Positions 6,011-12,487 of a DNA stretch of 12,575 nucleotides are shown here, in pieces. Both the position numbers and the translations under genes were made by a program. The notes under the pieces were generated by a model. The model searched no databases and was not told the origin of the DNA. It saw only the letters and a list, made by a program, of their open reading frames with translations. The DNA lies in the NCBI GenBank assembly GCA_037444005.1, contig JBBING010000065.1, forward strand, positions 1 through 12,575. The letters are read 5' to 3'. The first letter of the stretch is position 1, and every line of letters begins with the position of its first letter. Origin of the DNA: DATLZC01 sp037444005 (GTDB lineage: Bacteria > Chloroflexota > Dehalococcoidia > DSTF01 > JACRBR01).

Positions 6011-6673
6011 TCAGTCCGCGCCGGGCACGGGAACAGAGACGGGACTCTGACCCGGGAGGGGGACGAACCGCTCCCCGTCGAGCGAGACGCTGGTGAGCCT
6101 GAGCTGATAGCTCCCAGCGCGCGTCAGGCCGGGGAACGCGAACGCCGCGCGGCCGTCAGGACCCGTCGTCGCCGAGGGCTCCCAGCGGTCCATCCATGGA
6201 AGCGCCAGCACCTCGCCCGTCACGACGGCCCCCTCCACAGGCGCGCCCCGCTCGTCCATCACCCGCAGGTCGAACGTCAGGTCGGTCTCGGCTCCGGACC
6301 GCTCGCGGTGCGCCGAGGCGACGGTGGTGAGCCGATCGCCGGCGTCGCTCACGAGGTGCACCGCCAGCATCGAAACCCCGCCGACGCCGCCCTGTGCCGA
6401 CGCGGGATTCGCGTGGAAGCCGTACCGGACGTCCTCGTTCACGTCGGGAAACACGACCGTGTCCGTCCCGCCGTCGGTCCGGGCCGCCGCGATCAGCAGC
6501 GCGACGCCGAACATGGCGCCGCCCAGCGCGCCCACCGCCGCGGACACGGCGAGACGCTTCCACGGACGCCTCGGCGCCGCTTCGCGCTCGCGAGCGGGCG
6601 CCTCGCGCCGTCCCTGGTCGTCGCGCCCGGGCACGAACACCGGCTGGTCACCGGGAAGGGCAACTGGATTCAT
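6011..6673 (-). CDS. Single-pass membrane protein with exported Ig-like domain
   Basis: 220 residues, no close family recognised. A polar, charged N-terminal 40 residues (RDDQGRREAPAREREAAPRRPWKR) is followed by one membrane helix at about 41-64 (LAVSAAVGALGGAMFGVALL). The remaining 155 residues should be outside the membrane (N-in orientation). Residues 130-205 (DLTFDLRVMDERGAPVEGAVV, then TTGPDGRAAFAFPGL, then GSYQLRLTSVS) have the alternating pattern of Ig-like / carboxypeptidase-regulatory-like beta sandwiches, with the DERGAPVEGA and GPDGRAAF turns typical of them. The start at 6673 is chosen for a GGAG about ten bases upstream; further in-frame starts exist at 6691 and beyond. It is divergent from the CitE-like gene. 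It could be a cell-surface binding or sensing protein, but no function can be read from sequence. Confidence 0.72.
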   Translation of the reverse strand: MNPVALPGDQPVFVPGRDDQGRREAPAREREAAPRRPWKRLAVSAAVGALGGAMFGVALLIAAARTDGGTDTVVFPDVNEDVRYGFHANPASAQGGVGGVSMLAVHLVSDAGDRLTTVASAHRERSGAETDLTFDLRVMDERGAPVEGAVVTGEVLALPWMDRWEPSATTGPDGRAAFAFPGLTRAGSYQLRLTSVSLDGERFVPLPGQSPVSVPVPGAD

Positions 6674-6711
6674 GAGGGGCCATCTCCACATCGTTCGACC
6701 GCTCCGCGGCG

Positions 6712-6740
6712 TGGTCATATCCACGCTCGCGCCGTAGGAT
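6712..6740 (+). promoter_or_regulatory. Candidate promoter for the CitE-like lyase gene
   Basis: TGGTCA (6712-6717), a 17-base spacer and TAGGAT (6735-6740), each a 4/6 match; the transcript would start near 6747, 34 bases before the ATG. An alternative reading pairs TCGACC near 6695 with TATCCA at about 6718. Neither is decisive. Confidence 0.3.
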
Positions 6741-6780
6741 AGGGGAGCGGCCATCCGCTCGCGCTCGGGAGGAACCCCCA

Positions 6781-7674
6781 ATGTTCCTGCTGCGCTCCCT
6801 GATGTTCGTCCCGGGCAACCGGGAGGACATGCTGGCGAAGGCGGCCTCCGTGCCCGCCGACGCCGTCGTCATCGACCTCGAGGACGCCGTGCCTCCAGGC
6901 GAGAAGGCGCATGCCCGCGCCACGGCGGCCGCGGCCATCGGCGCGCTCGCGGCGGCGGGGCGGGCCGTTCACGTGCGGGTCAACGGTCTGCGCACAGGGC
7001 TCACCCGTGACGACCTGGCGGCGGTCGTCGGGCCGGGACTGGCGGCCGTGCATCTCCCCAAGGTCGAGGCGGCGCAGGACCTGCGCGACCTCGACGTCCT
7101 GCTGCGGGAGCAGGAGCTCGCTAGAGGCATCCGCCCCGGGATCGTGCGCTCCGTCGCCCTCATCGAGACGGCGCGCGGCGTCTTGCGGTGCGAGGACATC
7201 TGCCGCGCGTCGGACCGCCTCGTCGCGTTCGCCCTGGGCGCCGAAGACCTGTCGCGCGACCTCGGCGTCCCGCGGCCCGCCGCGGAGCCGGACACGCACG
7301 ACGCGCTCTCGTTCGCGCGGGCCACGCTGGTCTACACGGCGCGGGCCTACCGGCTGCTCGCCGTGGACACGCCGTACCCGCACGTGCGCGACGAGGCCGG
7401 CCTGGTCCGCGAAGCCACCCTCGCCCGCGCGCTGGGGATGAACGGGAAATACGCCATCCACCCGGCGCAGGTCGAACCGCTGAACCGCGTCTTCAGCCCG
7501 TCCCGGGAGGAGGTGGAGGAGGCCCGGCGTATCATCGCCGCGTACGAGGAGGCCGCCGCGAAGGGGCTCGGCGCCGTGAGCGTCGACGGCCGCATGGTGG
7601 ACGAGCCCATCGTGCGCGCGGCCCGCGAGCTCGTCGCCTTCGCCGAGCGGCTCGCGAGCGGGGACGGCGGCTGA
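6781..7674 (+). CDS. CoA-ester lyase, HpcH/HpaI - citrate lyase beta (CitE) family
   Basis: 297 residues, full length for CitE-like lyases, a TIM-barrel Mg-dependent family that cleaves citryl-, malyl-, methylmalyl- or similar acyl-CoA esters by retro-Claisen chemistry. LRSLMFVPGNREDMLAKA (4-21) is the phosphopantetheine/CoA-side N-terminus. VIDLEDAVPPGEK (30-42), RVNG (66-69, Arg66 substrate carboxylate), HLPKVE (91-96), LIETARG (128-134, Glu129 Mg ligand) and GAEDLSRDLG (153-162, Asp156 Mg ligand) are all present. GKYAIHPAQVEPLN (222-235) is the conserved C-terminal loop. The exact acyl-CoA cannot be told; no citrate lyase alpha or gamma genes adjoin it, which argues against classical citrate lyase. 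ATG 6781 has GGGAGG eight bases upstream. It converges with the lipoprotein gene 12 bases beyond its stop. Confidence 0.9.
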   Translation: MFLLRSLMFVPGNREDMLAKAASVPADAVVIDLEDAVPPGEKAHARATAAAAIGALAAAGRAVHVRVNGLRTGLTRDDLAAVVGPGLAAVHLPKVEAAQDLRDLDVLLREQELARGIRPGIVRSVALIETARGVLRCEDICRASDRLVAFALGAEDLSRDLGVPRPAAEPDTHDALSFARATLVYTARAYRLLAVDTPYPHVRDEAGLVREATLARALGMNGKYAIHPAQVEPLNRVFSPSREEVEEARRIIAAYEEAAAKGLGAVSVDGRMVDEPIVRAARELVAFAERLASGDGG

Positions 7675-7686
7675 CGCCGGCCTTCG

Positions 7687-8421
7687 TCAGGGCGCGGCCG
7701 CCGCCTCCGGCGCCGCCACGCCCGGCAGATGCGCCGCCATCCACTCGTACCGCTCGGGGCTCAGCTCCCGCAGACGCTCCGGATCCGCGAAGAACAGCGC
7801 GAAGCTGTTCGCGTAGTCCTCCAGCGGGTCGAAGCGCGACAGACCCTCCCACACGAATGTCCCGTGGTACGACGTTCGCACCTGATAGGCCTCGTGCGAC
7901 GCGCGCACCTCATCCGGCGAGCTTTCGAGGCGCCATCCCGTCGCCCGTATGAAGTCGAGGAACTCCGGGTCGAGGAACACCCAGGCGATCCGTCCCGGCG
8001 GCGCGCCGCGGAGTTGATACGCGTGCCCGAGCTCGTGCAACACGGTGAGGACACTCTGGTCCGGGTACAGGACGACCTCGTTGTACCCCTTGTGATTCGC
8101 GTAGTAGTTGGCGGCCCCGCCATAGGGAGACCATCCGGTCACGTCCGCGCCGTTCTCGTTCGACAGGATCAGGAGCGGCCCGAGAGCCGGATTGCCCAAC
8201 CGGGCCCGGACCTCCTCCGGCAGTAGCTCTAGCGCCCGGGTCACCGACGCCACGGTCCCCGGCGTCCACGTCTGCCCCTCCTCGACGAAACGCACGCCGA
8301 ACCGCGCCTCGATTGCGGCGAAGTGGCACGACGTGAGGAGCAGCGCCGCTCCGCCCAGCATCAGCGGGGCGACCACGCTCGCAGGGGCCATGCCCGGGGA
8401 CCGGCGACGGCGCTGCGCCAT
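7687..8421 (-). CDS. Putative lipoprotein with zincin-type HExxH metallopeptidase motif
   Basis: 244 residues. The N-terminus has arginines (MAQRRRRSPG), a hydrophobic core (VVAPLMLGGAALLL) and the lipobox LTSC with Cys32, so it is probably lipidated and held outside the cytoplasmic membrane. SVLTVLHELGHAYQLRG contains HELGH, His129-Glu130-His133, the zinc and catalytic residues of a zincin. A downstream Glu in DPLEDYANSFALFFADPERL (198-217, probably Glu201) is a good third ligand, as in gluzincins whose second motif is an ED-A-SFA helix. The ending LRELSPERYEWM is shared by small metallopeptidase-like proteins from memory. ATG 8421 has AGGGAG about nine bases upstream. Substrate unknown; it might be a cell-envelope protease or an inactive binding protein. 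Confidence 0.8.
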   Translation of the reverse strand: MAQRRRRSPGMAPASVVAPLMLGGAALLLTSCHFAAIEARFGVRFVEEGQTWTPGTVASVTRALELLPEEVRARLGNPALGPLLILSNENGADVTGWSPYGGAANYYANHKGYNEVVLYPDQSVLTVLHELGHAYQLRGAPPGRIAWVFLDPEFLDFIRATGWRLESSPDEVRASHEAYQVRTSYHGTFVWEGLSRFDPLEDYANSFALFFADPERLRELSPERYEWMAAHLPGVAAPEAAAAP

Positions 8422-8547
8422 CGGCTGTCTCCCTCGTTCGAGACCGATCGCGCCCCGTTGCCGGGTTCACCACTGGCTCCCCGGGGTCTGCGGTGACCAC
8501 GTCCCCGCGTCGCGCGGGCCGACCCCGGTTCGTCGCCTCAACGGGCG

Positions 8548-8567
8548 GGAGGAGGCGAGCCTCCTCC
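8548..8567. repeat. Strong inverted repeat in the 8422-8692 intergenic gap
   Basis: GGAGGAGG (8548-8555) and CCTCCTCC (8560-8567) are perfect complements around CGAG (nine pairs if the inner C-G is counted). AAC before and GTT after could extend it across a bulge. There is no T-run on either side, so it is not a typical intrinsic terminator. It lies 127 bases upstream of the lipoprotein ATG and 126 bases upstream of the hydratase start. The arms resemble a Shine-Dalgarno and an anti-Shine-Dalgarno sequence, but no start codon with a sizeable frame follows either. The remainder of the gap shows no tRNA or other gene. Confidence 0.6.
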
Positions 8568-8650
8568 GTTGCACTAACGCCGCGGCGAATCCGCCGTTAC
8601 CGGGCCGTCACTCAGGCCGAGACGCCGTAGATCGAGCGGCGGCCCGGTGC

Positions 8651-8656
8651 TATCCT
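8651..8656 (+). promoter_or_regulatory. Weak -10 candidate for the enoyl-CoA hydratase gene
   Basis: TATCCT (4/6 to TATAAT), with a poor -35 (TAGATC, 8628-8633) at 17 bases. The predicted start near 8663 gives a leader of about 30 bases. Confidence 0.25.
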
Positions 8657-8692
8657 TGGGCCTCGCCAGAGCAGGGAACCGGGAGGACGACG

Positions 8693-9496
8693 TTGACGGA
8701 CTTCGCTTCCTTCGAAAAAGTCAAGTACGAGCGGCGCGACCGGGTGGCGGTCATCACCATCAACCGCCCGGACGTCATGAACGCCATCGACCCCCAGACC
8801 AGTTACGAGCTCCGAAAGGCGTGGGAGGACTTCCGGGACTCCGACGAGCTCTGGGTCGCCATCCTCACGGGCGCGGGTGACCGCGCGTTCTCCGCGGGGA
8901 ACGACCTCGTGGCGATGGCGAACCTCATGGCGGGCCGCATGCAGCTCAAGGACGAGTGGCGTGGCGTCCCCTTCGGCGGCATCACCCGCGACTTCGAGTG
9001 CTGGAAGCCGATGATCGCGGCCATCAACGGGTACTGTCTCGCCGGCGGACTCGAGATCGCGCTCTCGTGCGACATCCGCATCGCGTCGGAAGACGCGCAG
9101 TTCGGCCTTCCCGAAGTGACGCGCGCCATCATCCCCGGCGCGAGCGGCACCCAGCGCCTGCCCCGCGCCATCCCGCTCGGGATCGCGCTGGAGCTGCTGA
9201 TGACCGGCGCCCGCATCGATGCGCAGAAGGCGCTGCAGTACGGGCTCGTCAACCACGTCGTCCCGAAGGGGCAGGTCATGGAGAAGGCCCTCGAACTCGC
9301 GGCGGTCATCTCCAAAAACGGGCCACTCGCGGTGCGCGCCGTCAAGGAGGCGGCCATCCGCGGGCTGAGCCTCCCGTTCGACGAGGGCCTGAAGCTGGAA
9401 AACGAACTGTCGCGCCGCGTCCTCCAGTCGGAAGACGCCCGCGAGGGGCCGCGCGCCTTCGCAGAGAAGCGCGAGCCGCGCTACCAGGGACGCTAG
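8693..9496 (+). CDS. Enoyl-CoA hydratase/isomerase family protein
   Basis: 267 residues, crotonase superfamily, standard length. Adds water to trans-2-enoyl-CoA in fatty-acid or related acyl-CoA breakdown. NRPDVMNAID (24-33) and AFSAGNDL (65-72) form the CoA-binding and first oxyanion region; NGYCLAGGLEIALSCDIRIAS (112-132) carries the second oxyanion glycine and Glu121; FGLPEVTRAIIPGASGTQRLPR (137-158) carries Glu141. Both acids match the catalytic pair of rat mitochondrial hydratase (Glu144/Glu164), so hydratase activity is likely rather than only isomerase. The start is TTG 8693: GGGAGG lies six bases upstream and the protein begins MTDFASFEKVKYERRDRVAVITINRP as expected. The frame is open for 500 bases further upstream, but that part has no family similarity. 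It may act with the CitE-like lyase on acyl-CoAs; this is inference. Confidence 0.92.
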   Translation: MTDFASFEKVKYERRDRVAVITINRPDVMNAIDPQTSYELRKAWEDFRDSDELWVAILTGAGDRAFSAGNDLVAMANLMAGRMQLKDEWRGVPFGGITRDFECWKPMIAAINGYCLAGGLEIALSCDIRIASEDAQFGLPEVTRAIIPGASGTQRLPRAIPLGIALELLMTGARIDAQKALQYGLVNHVVPKGQVMEKALELAAVISKNGPLAVRAVKEAAIRGLSLPFDEGLKLENELSRRVLQSEDAREGPRAFAEKREPRYQGR

Positions 9497-9511
9497 CGCA
9501 CGCCGTCGAGG

Positions 9512-10036
9512 CTACTCGGCCGTATGCGTGGGGCTGTGCCCTCGCGAGGCCTGGTACGCGGCCCAGTCCTCCGCGAGCTTGCGGCGCGCGTACCGGTACC
9601 CGAGGTCGTCGCCGATCACGCCTCCGAGGATGCCTGCGAGCACGCGCCCGCCCACGAGCAGTACGACGATGCTCAGCGTGAGGAACCACCACGCCGCGTT
9701 CAGGTAGAAGACAGCGATGGCCACCATCGCCACGAACAGCAGCACGCCGATGGTGAGGCCGAGATACGCGAAGGAGTTGACGACGAGGCTCTCGCGCCGC
9801 CGCAGCGCACGGTACATCGTCAGCACCTCGTCCGGGATGCGGTCGGCCGGCGGCGTCTCGGAGACGGGCCGTCCGCAGTGGGCGCAGGCGTCGCGGCCCG
9901 CGAGCGGGGTGAAGCAGTACCCGCAGAAGCTCCCCGCGTTGGGCGCCTCGCCCCGCCCGATAGCGTCCAGAAGCTCGTCCAGCCGGGGAGAGAAGAGAGG
10001 GACGTCGCCCGCCCCCGGGCCTTCCGCGCCGCTCAC
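9512..10036 (-). CDS. Zinc-ribbon membrane protein, unknown function
   Basis: 174 residues. A zinc-ribbon-like knuckle pair, CGYC (38-41) and CAHC (51-54), is followed by a polar helix (DEVLTMYRALRRRESLVVNS, 69-88) and two membrane helices at about 89-112 and 114-140. The tail, RYARRKLAEDWAAYQASRGHSP, is basic. The ribbon and tail should both face the cytoplasm. No known family is recognised; zinc-ribbon-plus-helix proteins are common and of mixed function. The start is GTG 10036; it overlaps the mug stop by four bases (GTGA), indicating translational coupling as the last gene of the purA run. The stop is 15 bases from the convergent enoyl-CoA hydratase gene. Confidence 0.78.
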   Translation of the reverse strand: MSGAEGPGAGDVPLFSPRLDELLDAIGRGEAPNAGSFCGYCFTPLAGRDACAHCGRPVSETPPADRIPDEVLTMYRALRRRESLVVNSFAYLGLTIGVLLFVAMVAIAVFYLNAAWWFLTLSIVVLLVGGRVLAGILGGVIGDDLGYRYARRKLAEDWAAYQASRGHSPTHTAE

Positions 10037-10590
10037 GAGCGGGCCCCTCCGCCCTGGCGCAGGCGCGCCACCAGCGCGGCCACCTCGCGGAAGTGGGCGA
10101 GCTTGTCGGCCCGGGTGAACCCCGCCGTCCGCCCGCTGGTCGACGGCATCACGTACACCAGCGCGCCCTCGGCCCGCTCCGGCTGGAGGCCGTAGGCGCA
10201 GCGCCTTCCTGCGAAGACCTCATAGATCCCCTTCCCGTTGAAGCACACGAGGCGCGGTCGCACCCGGCGCAGGTTCTCTCGGAGGCGCTCGGCGCCCGCC
10301 CGCAGCTCCTCCAGCGAGAGGTCGCTCATCGAGGGCGACGAGCGCTCCACCAGATTCGTCAGGCCGATGCCGAACTCGGGTGCGCGCCAGTCGTCTTCGT
10401 ACGTGAGCGGCACGGGAACGAGCCCGGATTCGTACAGCAGCGGCCAGAACAGGTTGCCCCGCCCGGCGTAGTGCCTGCCCGTCTCGGCCGAGCGGCGCCC
10501 CGGATTGATGCCCACGAACACGACGTCCAGCCCCGGCCGGAGGTAGTCGGGCAGCGCCCCCGCCGCCGACGAACGCCCTCGCGCGGTCAT
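10033..10590 (-). CDS. mug: Mismatch-specific uracil/thymine-DNA glycosylase (Mug/TDG family)
   Basis: 185 residues, typical length. Removes uracil or thymine from G:U and G:T mismatches in base-excision repair. Motif 1, VVFVGINPGRRSAETG (23-38), contains Asn29, equivalent to catalytic Asn18 of E. coli Mug, followed by AGRGNLFWPLLYESGL and FGIGLTNLVERSSPS (73-87), as in the family. Motif 2 reads VMPSTSGRTAGFTRADKLAHF (147-167), which resembles the eukaryotic TDG sequence with MPSSSARC more than the NPSGLSR of E. coli Mug. The ATG at 10590 overlaps the previous gene's stop by four bases (ATGA). There is no adjoining partner, but Nth is also in the window, so two base-excision glycosylases lie close together. 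Confidence 0.92.
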   Translation of the reverse strand: MTARGRSSAAGALPDYLRPGLDVVFVGINPGRRSAETGRHYAGRGNLFWPLLYESGLVPVPLTYEDDWRAPEFGIGLTNLVERSSPSMSDLSLEELRAGAERLRENLRRVRPRLVCFNGKGIYEVFAGRRCAYGLQPERAEGALVYVMPSTSGRTAGFTRADKLAHFREVAALVARLRQGGGARS

Positions 10591-11099
10591 CGCAAACGCA
10601 GGGAGTAGCTCTGGGTCCCGAGCATGGCCGCCGTCAGCAGGATGCCGACGGAGATCACCAGGTTCAGACCCGACACCGCAATGGACCACCGCCGTAACCG
10701 CGCGACCTCTTCTTCCGGGCCGCCCTGCTCCGAAACCGCGAGCTGCCTCGGCCCGATGACCAGCGCGTGGAACGCCGTGAGCACGATGCTCGCCGCCACC
10801 ATCGCCAGCTTCGCCACGAGAATGATCCCGAAGCGGTAGTCCAGCATCCCCGGGCCCGCCGCGAAGTAGGTTTCGTTGGCGTAGCGGATGTTCTGCACGC
10901 CCGTGCCGATGAGGATCGCCATCGCCAGGAGACTCAGATAGCCGAAGCGGTAGACCACGACCCGTAGGACCCGGCTGCGCTCAGCCGCGTCCGTCACCTG
11001 CCGCACGCCGGGGATGACCGCGACGAACAGAAAGACCTGGGGCCCCACCCAGAGCGTCGCCGCGAAGATGTGAAGCCACAGGTTCAGGGCGTCGCCCAT
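10587..11099 (-). CDS. CopD-like four-helix membrane protein
   Basis: 170 residues with four hydrophobic segments at about 5-30, 50-72, 88-115 and 138-160. The N-terminal helix NLWLHIFAATLWVGPQVFLF and the third-helix segment TAFHALVIGPRQ give His10 and His111, a pattern seen in CopD / HemJ-like four-helix bundles where such histidines can bind haem or copper. The length is that of a stand-alone CopD-domain protein. A copper-resistance role should not be assumed because no copC or other copper gene is nearby. The ATG at 11099 has TGAGG five bases upstream, overlapping the purA stop, and the intergenic gap is six bases. It forms an operon with purA, mug and the zinc-ribbon gene. Confidence 0.78.
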   Translation of the reverse strand: MGDALNLWLHIFAATLWVGPQVFLFVAVIPGVRQVTDAAERSRVLRVVVYRFGYLSLLAMAILIGTGVQNIRYANETYFAAGPGMLDYRFGIILVAKLAMVAASIVLTAFHALVIGPRQLAVSEQGGPEEEVARLRRWSIAVSGLNLVISVGILLTAAMLGTQSYSLRLR

Positions 11100-11105
11100 C
11101 GCGCC

Positions 11106-12395
11106 TCAGAACAGCTCGTTCACGATGATCGCCTGGTCCCGCTCGGGACCCACCGAGACGATGACGATCGGCACGTCCAGCAGCTCTTCGATCCGCTCGA
11201 CGTACGCCCGCGCCTGTGGCGGCAGGTCCTGGAACCGCCGGATGTGACCCGTCGGCCGCTGCCAGCCCGGAAGCTCCTCCCACACCGGCTCGACGCGCTG
11301 CATGTCGGCCACGCTCGCCGGCAGCGTGTCCAGCGTCCGGCCGTCGAGCCTATAGCGCACGCAGATGGCGATGGACGGGAACTTGTCGAGCACGTCGAGC
11401 CGCGTCAGCACGGCGTGGGTGACGCCGTTCACCATGGCGCTGTAGTGCGAGGCCACCGCGTCGAACCATCCGCACCTGCGCGGCCGGCCCGTCGTCGCCC
11501 CGAACTCCTGTCCCTCCAGCCGGAGAATGTTCCCCGTCTCGTCCAGCAGCTCCGACGGCATGGGGCCATTGCCCACGCGCGTCATGTACGCCTTGTACAC
11601 GCCGACGACTTTCTCGATGTCCGTCGGCCCGATGCCGATGCCCACGCCCGCGCCGCCCGCCGACGACGACGGCACCGACGACGTCACGAACTCATACGTG
11701 CCCGCGTCCAGGTCGAGCAGCGCCCCCTGCGCCCCTTCGAGCAGCACCGTCTCACCGGCTCGCAGCGCCTCGTGAACGATGGGCGCGGTGTCGCGCACGA
11801 ACGGGGCGAGCCGCCGTCCGTACGCTTCGTACTCTTCGAGCACCGCCTCGAGGTCCAGCGGCTCGGCGCCGTAGATCTTCGTCAGCAGCTCGTTCTTGAA
11901 GGGCAGCACAAACGACAGGCGCTGGCGCAGCGCCTCGGGATTGATGAGGTCGCCGACGCGCACGCCCATCCGGCCGACCTTGTCGACGAAGCACGGCCCG
12001 ACGCCGCGGCCCGTCGTTCCGATGGCGGCGGGGCCCCTGCGGGCTTCGTCGAGCTGGTCGATGAGGCGGTGATACGGCATGATGACGTGGGCGCGATCGC
12101 TCACGAACAGCCGGTCGACGCTGATGCCGTGGGCGGCGAGGCTGTCGATCTCGTTCAGCAGCGTCGCGGGGTCGACGACGACGCCATTCCCGATGAGACA
12201 GATCTTGTCGGGGTAAAAGATGCCTGCGGGGACAAGATGCAGGACGAACTTGCCCAGCGGATTGACGATGGTATGGCCGGCGTTATTCCCTGCCGAGTAT
12301 CTCGCGACGATTCGGGCATTGCGGCCGAGGAGGTCGACGATACGTCCTTTGCCTTCGTCGCCCCACTGACCGCCGATAACGACGATCGCTGGCAT
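11106..12395 (-). CDS. purA: Adenylosuccinate synthetase
   Basis: 429 residues, standard length. Uses GTP, IMP and aspartate to form adenylosuccinate, the first committed step to AMP. GQWGDEGKGRIVDLLG (9-24) holds the P-loop-like motif and catalytic Asp13. NAGHTIV (38-44) holds catalytic His41. GTTGRGVGPCFVDK (126-139) binds IMP, and TTGRPRRCGWFDAV (301-314) is the IMP/GTP loop. The end, VSVGPERDQAIIVNELF (413-429), is canonical. ATG 12395 restores the family N-terminus MPAIVVIGGQWGDEG. An in-frame GTG at 12413 is possible. Neither has a well-placed Shine-Dalgarno; AGAAGGAGA at 12428-12436 is 14 bases upstream of GTG. First gene of the four-gene minus-strand run. Confidence 0.95.
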   Translation of the reverse strand: MPAIVVIGGQWGDEGKGRIVDLLGRNARIVARYSAGNNAGHTIVNPLGKFVLHLVPAGIFYPDKICLIGNGVVVDPATLLNEIDSLAAHGISVDRLFVSDRAHVIMPYHRLIDQLDEARRGPAAIGTTGRGVGPCFVDKVGRMGVRVGDLINPEALRQRLSFVLPFKNELLTKIYGAEPLDLEAVLEEYEAYGRRLAPFVRDTAPIVHEALRAGETVLLEGAQGALLDLDAGTYEFVTSSVPSSSAGGAGVGIGIGPTDIEKVVGVYKAYMTRVGNGPMPSELLDETGNILRLEGQEFGATTGRPRRCGWFDAVASHYSAMVNGVTHAVLTRLDVLDKFPSIAICVRYRLDGRTLDTLPASVADMQRVEPVWEELPGWQRPTGHIRRFQDLPPQARAYVERIEELLDVPIVIVSVGPERDQAIIVNELF

Positions 12396-12442
12396 AAAGT
12401 ACGGCCCAGACACCGGGGTCTCGGCCGTCTCCTTCTGGTAGT

Positions 12443-12470
12443 GCCGGCGGTCCTGCCCACGACCGCCGGC
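12443..12470 (-). promoter_or_regulatory. Perfect 10-bp leader hairpin of purA
   Basis: GCCGGCGGTC (12461-12470 read on the minus strand) pairs perfectly with GACCGCCGGC (12443-12452 read on the minus strand) around an eight-base loop, GTGGGCAG. If the extended -10 at 12479-12487 is used, transcription begins at about 12471-12472, so this hairpin would form the very 5' end of the purA operon mRNA. No U-run follows, so it is not an intrinsic terminator. It could stabilise the message or act as a regulatory leader. Confidence 0.6.
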
Positions 12471-12478
12471 CGGACCGA

Positions 12479-12487
12479 AGTATACCA
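12479..12487 (-). promoter_or_regulatory. Extended -10 promoter for the purA operon
   Basis: On the minus strand, TGG precedes TATACT (5/6 to consensus), a complete TGn extended -10 element. No clear -35 is 17 bases upstream (TCCGTC). The predicted start near 12472 leaves a leader of about 77 bases, or 59 if GTG 12413 is used. Confidence 0.55.

Noticed and set aside
6711..6724. GTGG TCATAT CCAC inverted repeat between the Ig-like and CitE-like genes as an operator
   Set aside because: Four-base arms with no second copy in the window are not enough to call a binding site.
8457..8468. GAACCCGGCAAC on the minus strand, resembling part of the SAM-I riboswitch core, upstream of the lipoprotein gene
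   Set aside because: The other conserved SAM-I blocks and paired helices are missing, and the downstream gene is not a methionine/SAM gene. A 12-base resemblance is expected in GC-rich DNA.
8422..8692. tRNA (including tRNA-Sec) or structured RNA in the longest gap
   Set aside because: GTTCGA-like T-loops at 8435 and elsewhere lack pairing T-stems and acceptor arms; no UCA anticodon arm or CCA end was found.
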